Shown here in pieces: positions 14,685 through 24,476 of a stretch of DNA of 33,072 bases. The stretch lies in assembly GCA_947167015.1 (NCBI GenBank), contig CAMVGM010000022.1, positions 1 to 33,072 of the forward strand. Reading direction: 5' to 3'. The translations under genes were made by a program, and so were the position numbers. The notes under the pieces are model-generated. The model made no database searches. It was not told where the DNA came from and was given only the letters and a program-made list of their open reading frames with translations. The stretch is from an uncultured Bacteroidales bacterium. GTDB taxonomy: Bacteria; Bacteroidota; Bacteroidia; Bacteroidales; UBA932. The first letter of the stretch is position 1. The number at the start of each line of letters is the position of its first letter.

Positions 14685-15683
14685 ATGAAAAGATTATTCT
14701 TCTTCGCCGCCTTGGCGCTGATGCTCATCTCGTGTGGTGGCAATCCCAAAGGGCAGGGCGACCGGACCGCGCCGGATCAGCCTCAGAACATCATTTCGGA
14801 GCTGGATTTCAACGCGATGCAGGAACTGTATGATGACTCGGAAGAAGACCACGGCTGGAAGCCCCTTTGCAAGTGGCAGTATGTGGACCTCGACGGCGAC
14901 GGCGTCGACGAGGTGTGGATGCGCGACATGGCCGAGGAGTACGGGGCTTTCTTCACCCTCGGCGACGATTACCCCACGCTGATCGGTGTGGAGTCGGACC
15001 GCTTCAAGGCCTACACCCGGGAGATCCGGGACGGCAAGGGCTATTTCTGCAAGAGCGGTTCCGCCGGCGGGCCCTCATATTATACGGAAATCGTCACCCT
15101 GCAGGGCAGCCGCGTCGTCGAGCGGTACACCGAACTGCAGGTCTATGAAGACGTCGAAGCCGAACTGAACGGCGAGGAACTCGGCGCCGATGCGATCTCC
15201 GCCTACAAGGCGGCCCTGCCGGAAGGCAAGGAACTGGAAGCCGGTGCGTGGAACATCCTCGACCTGACGGACTACGACAGGGTCCCCGCCCACAAGAATT
15301 CCGCGAAGGAAGACAAGATCATCATGGACTTCATCACGGAAATGTACAACAGCAGCATGTATGTCGAGGACGCGTTCCTGGAGGAGCACTGCACGCCCCG
15401 GATGCTCCAGCAGTTGCGGGATGACTACGAGTACGACGGCGAGGGCTACGCGAACTGGGATTTCCGCTCGGAGAGCGACGACGGGTTCAACGACGGGAAC
15501 GGCATCATCAACATCGAGCAGATCGACGGCCGCTACTACTATGAGGCGAACGACGCCGGATATATCTTCCGCAACATCATCTCCGCCTTCATCCAGGACG
15601 GCATCGTGATGTTTGACGGCATCACGCGGGACGCCACCTACAAGGTCTTCGATCCTTTCGCGGAAGGAGCGGAAGAAGAATAG
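14685..15683 (+). CDS. Lipoprotein with an Asp-rich calcium-type loop and C-terminal DUF3828-like region
   Basis: Predicted 332 residues from ATG at 14685. The signal peptide is of lipoprotein type (MKRLFFFAALALMLISC, lipid on Cys17), followed by a Gly/Gln/Pro-rich linker, so the protein is anchored in the envelope. The loop DLDGDGVDEVW resembles EF-hand or FG-GAP-type calcium-binding repeats. The second half (about 205-325, MYNSSMYVEDAFLEEHCTPRML...) resembles a domain I know from Bacteroides proteins with a 'FLxxHCTxxML' pattern. A frame open upstream to 14574 lies inside the previous gene and is not used. Function unknown; it may bind a ligand in the periplasm or at the surface. Confidence 0.82.
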   Translation: MKRLFFFAALALMLISCGGNPKGQGDRTAPDQPQNIISELDFNAMQELYDDSEEDHGWKPLCKWQYVDLDGDGVDEVWMRDMAEEYGAFFTLGDDYPTLIGVESDRFKAYTREIRDGKGYFCKSGSAGGPSYYTEIVTLQGSRVVERYTELQVYEDVEAELNGEELGADAISAYKAALPEGKELEAGAWNILDLTDYDRVPAHKNSAKEDKIIMDFITEMYNSSMYVEDAFLEEHCTPRMLQQLRDDYEYDGEGYANWDFRSESDDGFNDGNGIINIEQIDGRYYYEANDAGYIFRNIISAFIQDGIVMFDGITRDATYKVFDPFAEGAEEE

Positions 15684-15703
15684 CCCGGGCCCGAAAAGAG
15701 CTT

Positions 15704-16150
15704 ATGAAAACCGTTTATGCAAATACCTGGAACCCGAAGGCGGTGAAATGGGGGACGACCGTGATCTTTGTCGTATCGGGCGCATTGTTCGTGGGCGGCC
15801 TCTTGTTCCGGCAGGACAGATGGGATCTGAGCTGGCTCTTCCCGTTCTGCTGGTCCTTCTTTTATTTCGGATTCCTTTTCCGGGAGTACAAACTGTGCAC
15901 CTACGAGATAGACGATGAGGCGGATACGCTGACGGACAGCCGCCAGAAGAAGTATCCCCTCAAGTTGTCGCAGCTGACGACGGCCACCTATAAAGAGAGC
16001 AAGAAGGGACGGTTCCGTTCCCTCTTCCTCCACGATTGCGGTACCGGTTTCATGGATATCCGTACGTCCCGGGAAAACGCCGACAAGATCGTCGCCCGGA
16101 TCCGGGAGATCAACCCCGGCATCGAAGTCAAGCACGCCAATTACCTCTAG
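15704..16150 (+). CDS. Two-helix membrane protein with PH-like C-terminal domain
   Basis: Predicted 148 residues. Two membrane helices lie at about 16-35 and 42-59. The remaining 85 residues form a beta-rich domain (KLCTYEIDDEADTLTDSRQKKYPLKLSQLTTATYKES), the layout of small bacterial proteins with a pleckstrin-homology-like domain after a membrane hairpin. It starts 20 nt after the lipoprotein gene and ends in TAG that forms the base of a hairpin (16148-16185). No specific function can be given. Confidence 0.75.
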   Translation: MKTVYANTWNPKAVKWGTTVIFVVSGALFVGGLLFRQDRWDLSWLFPFCWSFFYFGFLFREYKLCTYEIDDEADTLTDSRQKKYPLKLSQLTTATYKESKKGRFRSLFLHDCGTGFMDIRTSRENADKIVARIREINPGIEVKHANYL

Positions 16151-16185
16151 CGATCCCGGCCCTTTTCAGTGCCGGGGTATCGCTA
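16148..16185. terminator. Hairpin spanning both stop codons of two convergent genes
   Basis: TAGCGAT (16148-16154) pairs with ATCGCTA (16179-16185) and CCCGGC (16155-16160) pairs with GCCGGG (16171-16176), with a GT bulge and a 10-nt loop. The first three bases are the stop codon of the PH-like gene and the last three are the complement of the stop codon of the GH31 gene. It probably ends transcription from both sides. Confidence 0.7.
16157..16177 (-). repeat. 21-nt dispersed repeat, copy 2 (inverted)
   Basis: Exact reverse complement of 11351-11371, including the hairpin loop. It forms the apical half of the stop-to-stop hairpin. Confidence 0.75.
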
Positions 16186-18417
16186 TTTCAGCCTGCGGAA
16201 GACCGGGATGGCCTCCAGGTCCACGGGGACCTCGGCGTAGCGGCCGCCCGCGAGGCGCGCCCCGCTGCGGATGTCCTCCCAGCCGGCGGCGTTCTCCGGC
16301 AGATAGACTTTCCAAGATGACACGCCCCCTTCGGTGACGGGGCAGACGAGGTAGTCCGTGCCGAACATCCACTCGCAATCCTGTTTCAACGCCTCTTCAT
16401 CCTGCGGGAAGTCGAAGATGAGCGGACGCATCAGCGTGTAGTCTTCCTTCCAGACCTTGCCGGCCTGTGCCAGGATGTAGGGCTGCAGGGCCTCGCGCTG
16501 GGTGATGGCGGCCTTGAAGCGCCGCTCCGTCTCGGGGGCGTATTCCCAGGGCTCGGTGCGGCTCTGGTAGCCGTGCACCCGCATGAAAGGCAGGTACACC
16601 GAGGCCTGGATCCAGCGGATCATCCGCTCCTGGTACTCCGGGTCGGAATATTGTTCGCGCGGGCGGAAGAAGCCGCCGGCGTCGTAGGTCCACCAGGGGA
16701 GGCCCGCGGCCATCTGGCCCAGACCGCCCGCCAACTGGCGGCGGAGGGCGTCCCAGTCGTTGCCCACGTCGCCGCTCCAGGTCACGGCGCCATAGCGCTG
16801 GATGCCGGGATAGGCGCTGCGCGTCAGGATGACCGGCAGGCGGTCGGGCTGGTCGCGCCGCAGGCCCTCATAGACGGTGCGGATGACGTGCAGCGGATAG
16901 ACGTTGCGGTACCATTCGCCCGGGATCTTTTCCGGTCCGATGCGGCGGCCCTTCAGGTCGTCGTTCTCCGGCTCGGTGGCGTCCTGCCACCAGGCGTCGA
17001 TGCCCGTGGGGAGCAGCTTGCTGCTGAAATTCTGCCAGTAGAAGGCGGCGGCGTCCGGCTGGAAGAAGTCCACCCATTCCGTGCCCTCGATGTAATAGCC
17101 GTTCGCCTCGACCTCCTTGCCCAGTTCGGAGTCGCGGCCGATCTTGGACCACACGGACAGCATCAGGTGCTGGTCCATCGCGTGCAGTTCATCCGTCATC
17201 GCCTTGGGGTCGGGATACTTGCCTTCGTCGAAATGCATCGCGTTCCAGCCGTACTTGCCCCACCACTGCCAGTCCTGCACGATGGTGCCGACGGGGACGC
17301 CCTCGGCGTGGAAACGCCGGGCGGCGGTCAGCAGCTCGTCCTGCGTGTCGTAGCGCTCGCGGCAGTGGATGTAGCGGAAGATCCAGTCCGGCAGCGCCGG
17401 GACGTGCCCGGCAAGCGTGCGGAAGCTGTGCATCACCGCGTCGGCACCGCCCGCGAAGACGGTATAGTCGAGCCCCGGGGCCACGGGGGAGGAGAACGTG
17501 GTTTCGTCCGTGACGCTGCGCCAATAGACGACGGGCGCGTCGCCGAAGGTGCCCTGGACCTCGAGCGTATGCTTGCCGGCGGAGAGTTTCGTCTTCACCG
17601 CGGCGGTCGGAGGCAGCCAGGTATTGGAGATGTCGATGACCGGCACCCCGTCCACGGCCAGGTACTGCCGGCGGGCCATCTCGCGGCCCACGTCGAGCAG
17701 CAGGGCGTATTCCCCGTCGGCCGGGAGCTCGATCTCACCGGAAAAGTTGCGGAAGAAACGCATCTCGCGGCGGTTGCCCGCCGTGCCTGTGGCGTTGACC
17801 GTGACCGATCCGCCCGCCTCTTCCTGCTGGGTCAGCGTGATGCTGTTCCCGGCCGGGTTGAAGTCCGTCAGGCCGTAGTTGTGCCAGAGCAGGCCCCAGC
17901 CGCGGCTGGAGAGGATCATCGGCAGGGCGATCTGCGTATTCACCTGCGTCAGGCGCCGCGTCAGGCCGCGGATGTCCAGGTAACCGTCCTGGAACTGTCC
18001 GGTGCCGTAAAGGTGTTCGCCTGCCGGGGAGTCGAAGGTCGCGCAGACGGCCCAGGCGGGTTCGCCCTGCACCTCGGCCGGCACGACGCCGTGCGCCTTC
18101 TCGACCAGCAGTTCCTTGCCGTCGGCATCGAGGAAACGGAGCGTTTGCGTCCCGGCGTTCCATTCGGCAGCCATCTTGGCCGTCCGGACGGTGACGTCGC
18201 CGCCGCTGCGTTCCACCTTGAATTTCGGCGTTTGGGCCTTCTCGGTGAAGATGAGTTCTCCGAGTTCGGGTGCGCCTTCCGGCGTCATCCGGACGCGGAT
18301 GGCGTCCTCGGTCATCGGTTCGAGGCACAGCGTGCCCTGCGGCGTGTCGATACGCACCGCCCCGGGCCGGCATCCCGCCAGCGCCAGGAGGCAGATCAGA
18401 ATGGGGAATCGTCTCAT
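16183..18417 (-). CDS. GH31 glycoside hydrolase lipoprotein, likely alpha-xylosidase or alpha-glucosidase
   Basis: Predicted 744 residues from ATG at 18417; the frame stays open for 1.9 kb more upstream only as a shadow. A lipoprotein signal (LLALAGC, lipid on Cys16) anchors it in the envelope. After an N-terminal beta-sandwich an inserted PA14-like segment occupies about 220-300 (NFSGEIELPADGEYALLLDVG ... LAVDGVPVIDI), as in Bacteroides and Cellvibrio alpha-xylosidases active on xyloglucan fragments. The catalytic nucleophile is Asp479 in WWQDATEPEN and the acid/base is Asp550 in TWSGDVGNDW. No SusC/SusD pair or partner glycosidase is nearby. A perfect TAnnTTTG box ends 5 nt before the start. 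Confidence 0.93.
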   Translation of the reverse strand: MRRFPILICLLALAGCRPGAVRIDTPQGTLCLEPMTEDAIRVRMTPEGAPELGELIFTEKAQTPKFKVERSGGDVTVRTAKMAAEWNAGTQTLRFLDADGKELLVEKAHGVVPAEVQGEPAWAVCATFDSPAGEHLYGTGQFQDGYLDIRGLTRRLTQVNTQIALPMILSSRGWGLLWHNYGLTDFNPAGNSITLTQQEEAGGSVTVNATGTAGNRREMRFFRNFSGEIELPADGEYALLLDVGREMARRQYLAVDGVPVIDISNTWLPPTAAVKTKLSAGKHTLEVQGTFGDAPVVYWRSVTDETTFSSPVAPGLDYTVFAGGADAVMHSFRTLAGHVPALPDWIFRYIHCRERYDTQDELLTAARRFHAEGVPVGTIVQDWQWWGKYGWNAMHFDEGKYPDPKAMTDELHAMDQHLMLSVWSKIGRDSELGKEVEANGYYIEGTEWVDFFQPDAAAFYWQNFSSKLLPTGIDAWWQDATEPENDDLKGRRIGPEKIPGEWYRNVYPLHVIRTVYEGLRRDQPDRLPVILTRSAYPGIQRYGAVTWSGDVGNDWDALRRQLAGGLGQMAAGLPWWTYDAGGFFRPREQYSDPEYQERMIRWIQASVYLPFMRVHGYQSRTEPWEYAPETERRFKAAITQREALQPYILAQAGKVWKEDYTLMRPLIFDFPQDEEALKQDCEWMFGTDYLVCPVTEGGVSSWKVYLPENAAGWEDIRSGARLAGGRYAEVPVDLEAIPVFRRLK

Positions 18418-18498
18418 GTTTACAAAATTAGCAATTTTTTGCAATCGCGGCCCGAAAAGCCGTATCTTTGTATCGATGGACCAATAACACTTCAAACG
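18418..18498. promoter_or_regulatory. Divergent promoters for GH31 and the YARHG gene
   Basis: Minus: TAATTTTG at 18430-18423, 5 nt before the GH31 ATG. Plus: TATCTTTG at 18463-18470, 28 nt before the YARHG gene. Both are full TAnnTTTG matches. A near-palindrome around GCAATTTTTTGC (18431-18442) lies between them and could be an operator. Confidence 0.6.
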
Positions 18499-19728
18499 AT
18501 GAGAAAATACCTGTATCTGATCATTTCCCTGCTTTTCGGCACGTTTTCTCTCCTGCAGGCGCAGGCCATCCGGGAAGGCGACCGTTTCTATGACGGATCC
18601 ACGCTCTATACCGTCCGGGAGGTCCGGATGGGGACGATCATCTATATGGCAGACGCATCCGGCGAAGAAGAACTGACCCTGGAGCAATGGGGCAGTTCGC
18701 CGGGGGTGTACAGGCTGCGGCCCAGCCGCAATGCCGATGATCCGAAATACGGCGCCGAGTTCGGCTGCCGCGTCAATTATGTCAGCTATCCGGACAACAA
18801 GTATCTGGAAGTCATCGGCGATAACGATCAGGTCCTCAAGGTGCTGCCGCTCGTGCGTCCGATGGACGACCTGGCGGCGGGTAGCCTCTGGTACGACGGG
18901 TCGCTGGTGTTCGACGCGAACCCGGACGAGGACGGCTCCGTGCGGATGACGGCGATGGCCGAAGGCGAGGAGCACGAGTTCCTGCTGACCCCTGCGGCGG
19001 CAGGCACGGACCTTTTCGACGTGTCGGACGGCCCGAACGGGGCGGTGAACAAGTTTGATGATGCCGCATACGCCCGCCGCCTCCGGCAGGACGGGCTGGA
19101 CGTGATCTGCTTCTACGACAAGCGGAACCGCCTGACGGACGTGATGCAGGCCACGCAGACCTGGGACTCCCAGGAACTGAACGTGAAGCAGTGGATGGCG
19201 CTGCTCTGCGGGAAATACAAGACCGAAGGCGGCACGGACGCGGTGTTGGGAGAAGCCCGGTTCGAGTATAAGGGGAAGGTCATTCCCGTCAAGCCGGTCA
19301 CGTTCAACGGGATGGTCACGGGCGTGATCGATTTCGGCGAAGCGGGCCCGTTCGTCGGGTTGCTGGAAGCCGTCCCGACCCAGGAGGGTCTCCTGCTGAC
19401 CGAAGTCAAGATGGAAGACGGGCAGCCCTGGTTCGAGCGGACCGTTTCTTCCTTTTCCCTGAAATGGGCCGGTGACCAGAGCCGCTTCGGCTTTACCCGC
19501 GACATCCTGCTCATCGGTGTGCTGCACCGCTACGACAAGCCGCTGCTGCGCGTGATGCGCAACGCCATCCTGGCCGCGCACGGCTATACCTTCCAGTCGA
19601 AGGACCTGAAGTCCTATTTCGAAGCACAGCCGTGGTACCATCCGGCCGCGAACAACGCCAGCGTCAAGCTCTCGCTGCTCGAACAGCTCAACGTCTCCCT
19701 GATCCAGGCGGCCGAACGGGCGGAATAA
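18499..19728 (+). CDS. Secreted protein with C-terminal YARHG domain
   Basis: Predicted 409 residues. A signal peptide (MRKYLYLIISLLFGTFSLLQAQA) leads into a beta-rich region starting with REGDRFYDGSTLYTVREV, a middle region of unknown type, and a YARHG domain at about 350-382 (VMRNAILAAHGYTFQSKDL then YFEAQPWYHP). YARHG domains occur in many extracytoplasmic bacterial proteins and are suspected to act in the envelope; no enzyme activity is known. The stop TAA directly abuts the ATG of the U32-family gene, so the two are co-translated although one is exported and the other is cytosolic. The real start is ATG at 18499; the open frame upstream is a shadow of GH31. Confidence 0.88.
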   Translation: MRKYLYLIISLLFGTFSLLQAQAIREGDRFYDGSTLYTVREVRMGTIIYMADASGEEELTLEQWGSSPGVYRLRPSRNADDPKYGAEFGCRVNYVSYPDNKYLEVIGDNDQVLKVLPLVRPMDDLAAGSLWYDGSLVFDANPDEDGSVRMTAMAEGEEHEFLLTPAAAGTDLFDVSDGPNGAVNKFDDAAYARRLRQDGLDVICFYDKRNRLTDVMQATQTWDSQELNVKQWMALLCGKYKTEGGTDAVLGEARFEYKGKVIPVKPVTFNGMVTGVIDFGEAGPFVGLLEAVPTQEGLLLTEVKMEDGQPWFERTVSSFSLKWAGDQSRFGFTRDILLIGVLHRYDKPLLRVMRNAILAAHGYTFQSKDLKSYFEAQPWYHPAANNASVKLSLLEQLNVSLIQAAERAE

Positions 19729-20985
19729 ATGAATCGGAAAGAGCTGGAAATCATGGCGCCGGCGGGCGGTTTCGACTGCCTGCATGCGGCCATCCAGGGT
19801 GGGGCGGACTCCGTCTATTTCGGCATCGGACGGCTGAACATGCGCAGCCGCTCGGCGGCGAATTTCCTCCCGGAAGACCTGCCGGAGGTGGTCCGCATCT
19901 GCCGCGAGGCGGGGGTGCGGAGCTATCTGACGCTGAACATCACCCTGTTCCAGGGAGACCTGGCGGATATGCGGGAGGCGCTGGACGCCGCCCGGGCCGC
20001 GGGGGTGGACGCCGTGATCGCGTCGGACATCGCCGCCATCCAGTATTGCCGGCAGATCGGCCTGGAGGTCCATATTTCCACACAGCTGTCCATCTCCAAC
20101 GTGGAGGCGCTGCGCTTCTATGCGCAGTTTGCCGACGTGGTCGTGCTGGCGCGCGAACTGACGCTGGACCAGGTGAAGGAGATCCACGAGACGGTCGTGC
20201 GCGAGGGGATCTGCGGGCCCTCGGGCAAGCCCGTCCGCATCGAAATGTTCGCCCACGGGGCCCTCTGCATGGCTGTGAGCGGCAAGTGCTACCTGTCTCT
20301 CCACGCCGCCGGCGCGTCCGCGAACCGGGGCGAATGCTTCCAGATCTGCCGGCGCAGCTATGACGTCCGCGACCGCGAGACGGGCAACGAACTGCTCATC
20401 GACAACGAGTATATCATGTCCCCGAAGGACCTATGCACCATCGAATTCCTGGACCGCATCGTCGACAGCGGCGTGCGCGTGTTCAAGATCGAGGGCCGCG
20501 CCCGTTCCGCAGAGTATGTCAAGCGCTGCGCCTCCTGCTACCGGCGGGCGGCCGACGCCGTGTGTGACGGGACCTTTACCCCGGAACTGGCGGCGGGCCT
20601 GAAGGCCGAACTCGCCGAGGTGTTCAACCGGGGCTTCTGGGACGGCTATTACCAGGGCGCGCGTCTCGGGGAATGGAGCGCCGTATATGGCACCCAGGCC
20701 ACCCGGCGCAAGGTTTACCTGGGCAAGGTGACCAACTGGTTCGACCGGATCGGGGTGGCGGAGATCTCCGTGGAAACCACCGACCTGCGGCGCGGCTCCC
20801 GGCTGATGGCCATCGGCGCCACCACGGGCGTGGTGGAGTTCGACGCCGACGACATCCGCCTGGAGTTCGATCCGGTGGAACTGGCGCCGAAAGGCAGCCG
20901 CTGTTCGGTGCGCGTTCCCGTCGAAGAATGCCCGGGCGGCAAACTCCACCGCGGCGACAAGATTTTCCTCTGGGTCGAGGCCTAG
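19729..20985 (+). CDS. U32 family protein, probable tRNA hydroxylation protein (TrhP/YegQ type)
   Basis: Predicted 418 residues. MAPAGGFDCLHAAIQGGADSVYFG at the start and FAHGALCMAVSGKCYLS are U32 signatures. Four cysteines (Cys180, 187, 203, 207; pattern C-x6-C-x15-C-x3-C) match the iron-sulfur site of this family. The group contains old 'peptidase U32' names, but E. coli YegQ (TrhP) hydroxylates U34 of tRNA with prephenate as a source and RlhA modifies 23S rRNA; the length of about 420-450 residues favours TrhP. The exact substrate is inference. Its stop codon overlaps that of the convergent metH (CTAG, 20982-20985). Confidence 0.85.
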   Translation: MNRKELEIMAPAGGFDCLHAAIQGGADSVYFGIGRLNMRSRSAANFLPEDLPEVVRICREAGVRSYLTLNITLFQGDLADMREALDAARAAGVDAVIASDIAAIQYCRQIGLEVHISTQLSISNVEALRFYAQFADVVVLARELTLDQVKEIHETVVREGICGPSGKPVRIEMFAHGALCMAVSGKCYLSLHAAGASANRGECFQICRRSYDVRDRETGNELLIDNEYIMSPKDLCTIEFLDRIVDSGVRVFKIEGRARSAEYVKRCASCYRRAADAVCDGTFTPELAAGLKAELAEVFNRGFWDGYYQGARLGEWSAVYGTQATRRKVYLGKVTNWFDRIGVAEISVETTDLRRGSRLMAIGATTGVVEFDADDIRLEFDPVELAPKGSRCSVRVPVEECPGGKLHRGDKIFLWVEA

Positions 20986-23900
20986 CGCAGGTGGCCGAGG
21001 AACAGGCGTGCTTCTTCGGGGCTGAAACCCCGGAGGGCGGCGTAGGCGTCGACGGTTTCTGCCGGGAGGCGGCGGATTTCCGGATAGGAGGCGGCGGGGT
21101 GCGCGAAGACAAGTCCGCAGATGCTGGCGTCGGGTATCATGGCGCAGGATTCCGTCAGGCGGATGTCCAGCTCCCTTGCGCCGGGCAGCAGGGCGAGGAT
21201 GTCTCGCTTGAGGCTGTGGTCCGGGCAGGAGGCGTAGCCCGCCGCAGGCTTGACGATCTTGACCGGGGAGCCTTTCGGCAGCTGTTTCTGCAGTTCGGCG
21301 TCGAGCCAGCCGGAGGCGGCTTCCGCCAGCGTGAGGCGCAGCGAGCGGTCCAGCATCGGTTCGTACTCCATCTGGCACGCAGGGCACTGGCAGTCAGCCG
21401 AATGGGCAGAATGTACCGAAATGGCAAACATGCCCGCGGGGGAGTCGGAACCATACTCCTGCGGCGCCACGAAATCCGCCAGCGAACGGCCCCCGGCGCC
21501 TTCCTGGCGCAGCATCGGCAGGCGCCAGGCGCCGCCGGCAGCCACGATGACGTCGTCCTCGGCGTGGCAGGCGTCGAAGCGGGCGGCGATGCGGATGCGG
21601 CAGAGGCTGTCGCGCTTGATCGCTTCCAGCCGTCCGATGGCGTCGGCGCTCAGCTGTACGGTAGAATCATCCCCGTTCTTTACGCCCCAGATCGCATAGA
21701 ACAGCTTCCAGTCGAAATACGGCAGTACTTCGGCCACACTCAGTTCCCGGCAGGGGATGTTCTCGAAGAATGCCCCGCGGAGGTAACTATCCGGGGAGAA
21801 GGGGTGGAGATTCCCGGCCGGGCCGGAGGAAGTTGTGGGGGAGGTTTCCCCCGTGGATTGGCCATTGCGTGCGTACAACGCCCGCAACTGTTCTTGCTTG
21901 CTGTGCTCCTCCTCCTCGGTGTCGGCGCGGTCGGACATCAGCCGCCCGGCGAGCACGGCGCTGGCAGAGGCGTCGGGCGCATAGAAGACGTGCCCGTACA
22001 GGGGTGCGAGTTTCACGGCGGTGTGCAGGGCGGAGGTGGTGGCCCCGCCGATCAGCAGCGGCGTCGAGAGGCCCCGGGCGGCCATTTCCCGACAGAGCTC
22101 TTCCATCTGGTGCAGCGAGGGGGTGATCAGCCCGCTCACGCCGATGATATCCGCCCGGATCTCTTCCGCGCGGGCGAGGATGGTCTCGCGCGGCACCATC
22201 ACGCCGAGGTCGGTGACCTCGAAACCGTTGCAGCGCAGCACGATGCCGAGGATGTTCTTGCCGATGTCGTGTACGTCGCCCTGTACGGTGGCGAGCAGGA
22301 TGCGCGGCTTGCCGGAGGCCTCGCCGGCCGTTTCCATATAGGGCTGCAGGATCCCGACGGCGTCGCGCATCACCTTGGCGGACTTGACGACCTGCGGGAG
22401 GAACATCTTGCCTTCCGCAAACAGCTCCCCGACCTTGGCCATCCCTTCCATCAGGGGGCCTTCGATGACGTCCACCGCCCGGCCTTTCTCCTGCAGGGCA
22501 TCCATCAGATCCTGCTGCAGGGTCGGGGATCCCCCGGAAACGAGCGCCTTGACGAGCCGTTCGGAAACCGACAGTGGGCTTTCGTGCGAGGGCGTCGTGG
22601 AGGGCGGAGCGGAAATTCCGTCCGCCCGCGAGGAGGCGGCGGCCATTTCCTGCGCCATCGCGATCAGGCGCTCGGTCGCGTCCGGGTCCTTGTCCAGGAT
22701 CACGTCCTCGACGGCGCGCAGCAGCGCCGGCTCGATGGCGTCGTAGGGGAGCAGCATGCCCGGATTCACGATGCCCATGTCCAGCCCGGCGGCGACGGCG
22801 TGGTAGAGGAAGACGGAATGCATCGCCTCCCGGACGGCGTTGTTGCCCCGGAAAGCGAAGGAGAGGTTGGAAATGCCGCCGGAGCACAGCGCCCCCGGGA
22901 GATTCGCCTTGATCCAGCGGACGGCTTCGATGAAGTCCACCGCGTAGCGGGCGTGCTCGGGGATCCCGGTGCCCACGGACAAGACGTTGACGTCGAAAAT
23001 GATCTCCTGCGGCCGGTAGCCGGCCTGTTCCGTGAGCAACCGGAAGGCGCGGGCGCAGATTCCGGTTTTCCGCTCATAGCTAGTGGCCTGTCCCTGTTCG
23101 TCAAAGGCCATCACGACCACGGAGGCGCCCAGGCGGTGGATTTCGCGGGCTTTCTGCAGGAAAAGCTCCTCGCCCTCCTTGAGCGAGATGGAATTTACGA
23201 TGCAGCGGCCCTGGGCGTTCTTGAGCCCGGCGAGCAGCGTCTCCCAGTGCGAGGAGTCGATCATCAGCGCCGCCCGGGCTACGGCGGGGTCGCCCGCGAC
23301 ATGGCGGAGGAATTTCTGCATCTCGGCGGTGGCGTCCAGCATCGCATCGTCCATATTGACGTCGATGACGGAGGCGCCGCCTTCGATCTGCCCGGCGGCC
23401 ACCTGCAGGGCGGTGTCATAGTCGCCCGCGGCGATGAGCTTGGCGAACTTCCGCGAGCCGGCCACGTTGGTGCGCTCGCCGATATTGGTGAAGCGGCTCT
23501 GCGCCACGTCCAGGCAGACGGACTCCAGGCCGCTCACGAAGGGCCGGGGATCCGCGGCGGGAAGGACCCTCGGCGGCAAGCCGCGCACGGCGTCCGCGAT
23601 GGCGCGGATGTGCTCCGGGGTGGTGCCGCAGCAGCCGCCGACGAGGTTCACCTGGCCGTCCCGGGCCATTTTCCGCAGGGCGGCGGCCGTCTGGGCGGGT
23701 GTCTCGTCGTAGGCGCCCATCTCGTTGGGCAGGCCGGCGTTGGGGTAGCAGCTCACGGCGCAGTCCGCCCAGGATGCCACGTCGGCGACGAGCGGGGCGA
23801 GGTCGGCGGCGCCGAGCGAACAGTTGAGCCCGAAGCAGAGCGGCCGGGCGTGCCGGACGGAACGGAAGAAGGCCTCCAGCGTCTGCCCGGTCAGGGTCCG

Positions 23901-24476
23901 TCCGCTGCGGTCTCCGACGGAAACGGAGATGATCAGGGGCAGGGCGGCGGCCTCCGGGATGCCGCTGATGGCATAGAGGGCCGCCTTGGCGTTGAGGGCG
24001 TCGAAGCAGGTCTCCAGCAGCAGCACATCCGCGCCGCCCTCCACCAGGCCGCGGACCTGTTCGGCATAAGCCTGCGCCATCTCGTCGAAGGAGCAGGCGC
24101 GCCAGGCGGGGTTGGAGAGGTCCTGCGGCAGGGAGAGGGATTTACCGGTGGGGCCGAGCGATCCGGCCACCCAGACCTTCCGGGGGGCGGCGTCGGCGGC
24201 CTGTCGGGCCAGGGCGGCGCCTGCCCGGGCGAACTCCCGCGCCTGTGCGGAGAGCCCGTAATCGGCCTGGGCGATGGCGTTGGCGCCGAACGTGTTGGTG
24301 GACAGGATGTCCGCCCCGGCGGCGACGTATTCGCCGTGGATGCTCCGGACGACGTCCGGATGGCTGAGGTTGAAGGTTTCGTTGTCGCCGGACAGGCCGT
24401 GGCGCTGGAGCATCGTGCCCATCGCCCCGTCCAGGATCAGGATCCGTTCGGAAAACGCTTGCCGGAGTCCGTTCAT
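20982..24476 (-). CDS. metH: Cobalamin-dependent methionine synthase
   Basis: Predicted 1164 residues from ATG at 24476, which overlaps the metF stop as TGATG. It transfers the methyl of 5-methyltetrahydrofolate to homocysteine by way of cobalamin. Domains: homocysteine-binding (about 1-300, zinc ligands Cys219, Cys282, Cys283), pterin-binding (about 310-600), cobalamin cap and B12-binding (about 635-850, DVHDIG with axial ligand His736), a flexible linker (about 855-895), and a reactivation domain (about 900-1164). The last domain is shorter than in E. coli MetH, has Lys1076 where E. coli has the AdoMet-binding Arg ([12 protein letters not shown] versus RPAPGYPACPEH), and contains an extra CQCPAC motif (1029-1034). 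Requires B12; no B12 riboswitch is seen. Confidence 0.96.
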   Translation of the reverse strand: MNGLRQAFSERILILDGAMGTMLQRHGLSGDNETFNLSHPDVVRSIHGEYVAAGADILSTNTFGANAIAQADYGLSAQAREFARAGAALARQAADAAPRKVWVAGSLGPTGKSLSLPQDLSNPAWRACSFDEMAQAYAEQVRGLVEGGADVLLLETCFDALNAKAALYAISGIPEAAALPLIISVSVGDRSGRTLTGQTLEAFFRSVRHARPLCFGLNCSLGAADLAPLVADVASWADCAVSCYPNAGLPNEMGAYDETPAQTAAALRKMARDGQVNLVGGCCGTTPEHIRAIADAVRGLPPRVLPAADPRPFVSGLESVCLDVAQSRFTNIGERTNVAGSRKFAKLIAAGDYDTALQVAAGQIEGGASVIDVNMDDAMLDATAEMQKFLRHVAGDPAVARAALMIDSSHWETLLAGLKNAQGRCIVNSISLKEGEELFLQKAREIHRLGASVVVMAFDEQGQATSYERKTGICARAFRLLTEQAGYRPQEIIFDVNVLSVGTGIPEHARYAVDFIEAVRWIKANLPGALCSGGISNLSFAFRGNNAVREAMHSVFLYHAVAAGLDMGIVNPGMLLPYDAIEPALLRAVEDVILDKDPDATERLIAMAQEMAAASSRADGISAPPSTTPSHESPLSVSERLVKALVSGGSPTLQQDLMDALQEKGRAVDVIEGPLMEGMAKVGELFAEGKMFLPQVVKSAKVMRDAVGILQPYMETAGEASGKPRILLATVQGDVHDIGKNILGIVLRCNGFEVTDLGVMVPRETILARAEEIRADIIGVSGLITPSLHQMEELCREMAARGLSTPLLIGGATTSALHTAVKLAPLYGHVFYAPDASASAVLAGRLMSDRADTEEEEHSKQEQLRALYARNGQSTGETSPTTSSGPAGNLHPFSPDSYLRGAFFENIPCRELSVAEVLPYFDWKLFYAIWGVKNGDDSTVQLSADAIGRLEAIKRDSLCRIRIAARFDACHAEDDVIVAAGGAWRLPMLRQEGAGGRSLADFVAPQEYGSDSPAGMFAISVHSAHSADCQCPACQMEYEPMLDRSLRLTLAEAASGWLDAELQKQLPKGSPVKIVKPAAGYASCPDHSLKRDILALLPGARELDIRLTESCAMIPDASICGLVFAHPAASYPEIRRLPAETVDAYAALRGFSPEEARLFLGHLR

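Noticed and set aside
16573..18498. Long plus-strand extension upstream of the YARHG gene
   Set aside because: It is antisense to GH31 and lacks a signal peptide or domains. The true start at 18499 has a signal peptide and a promoter box upstream.
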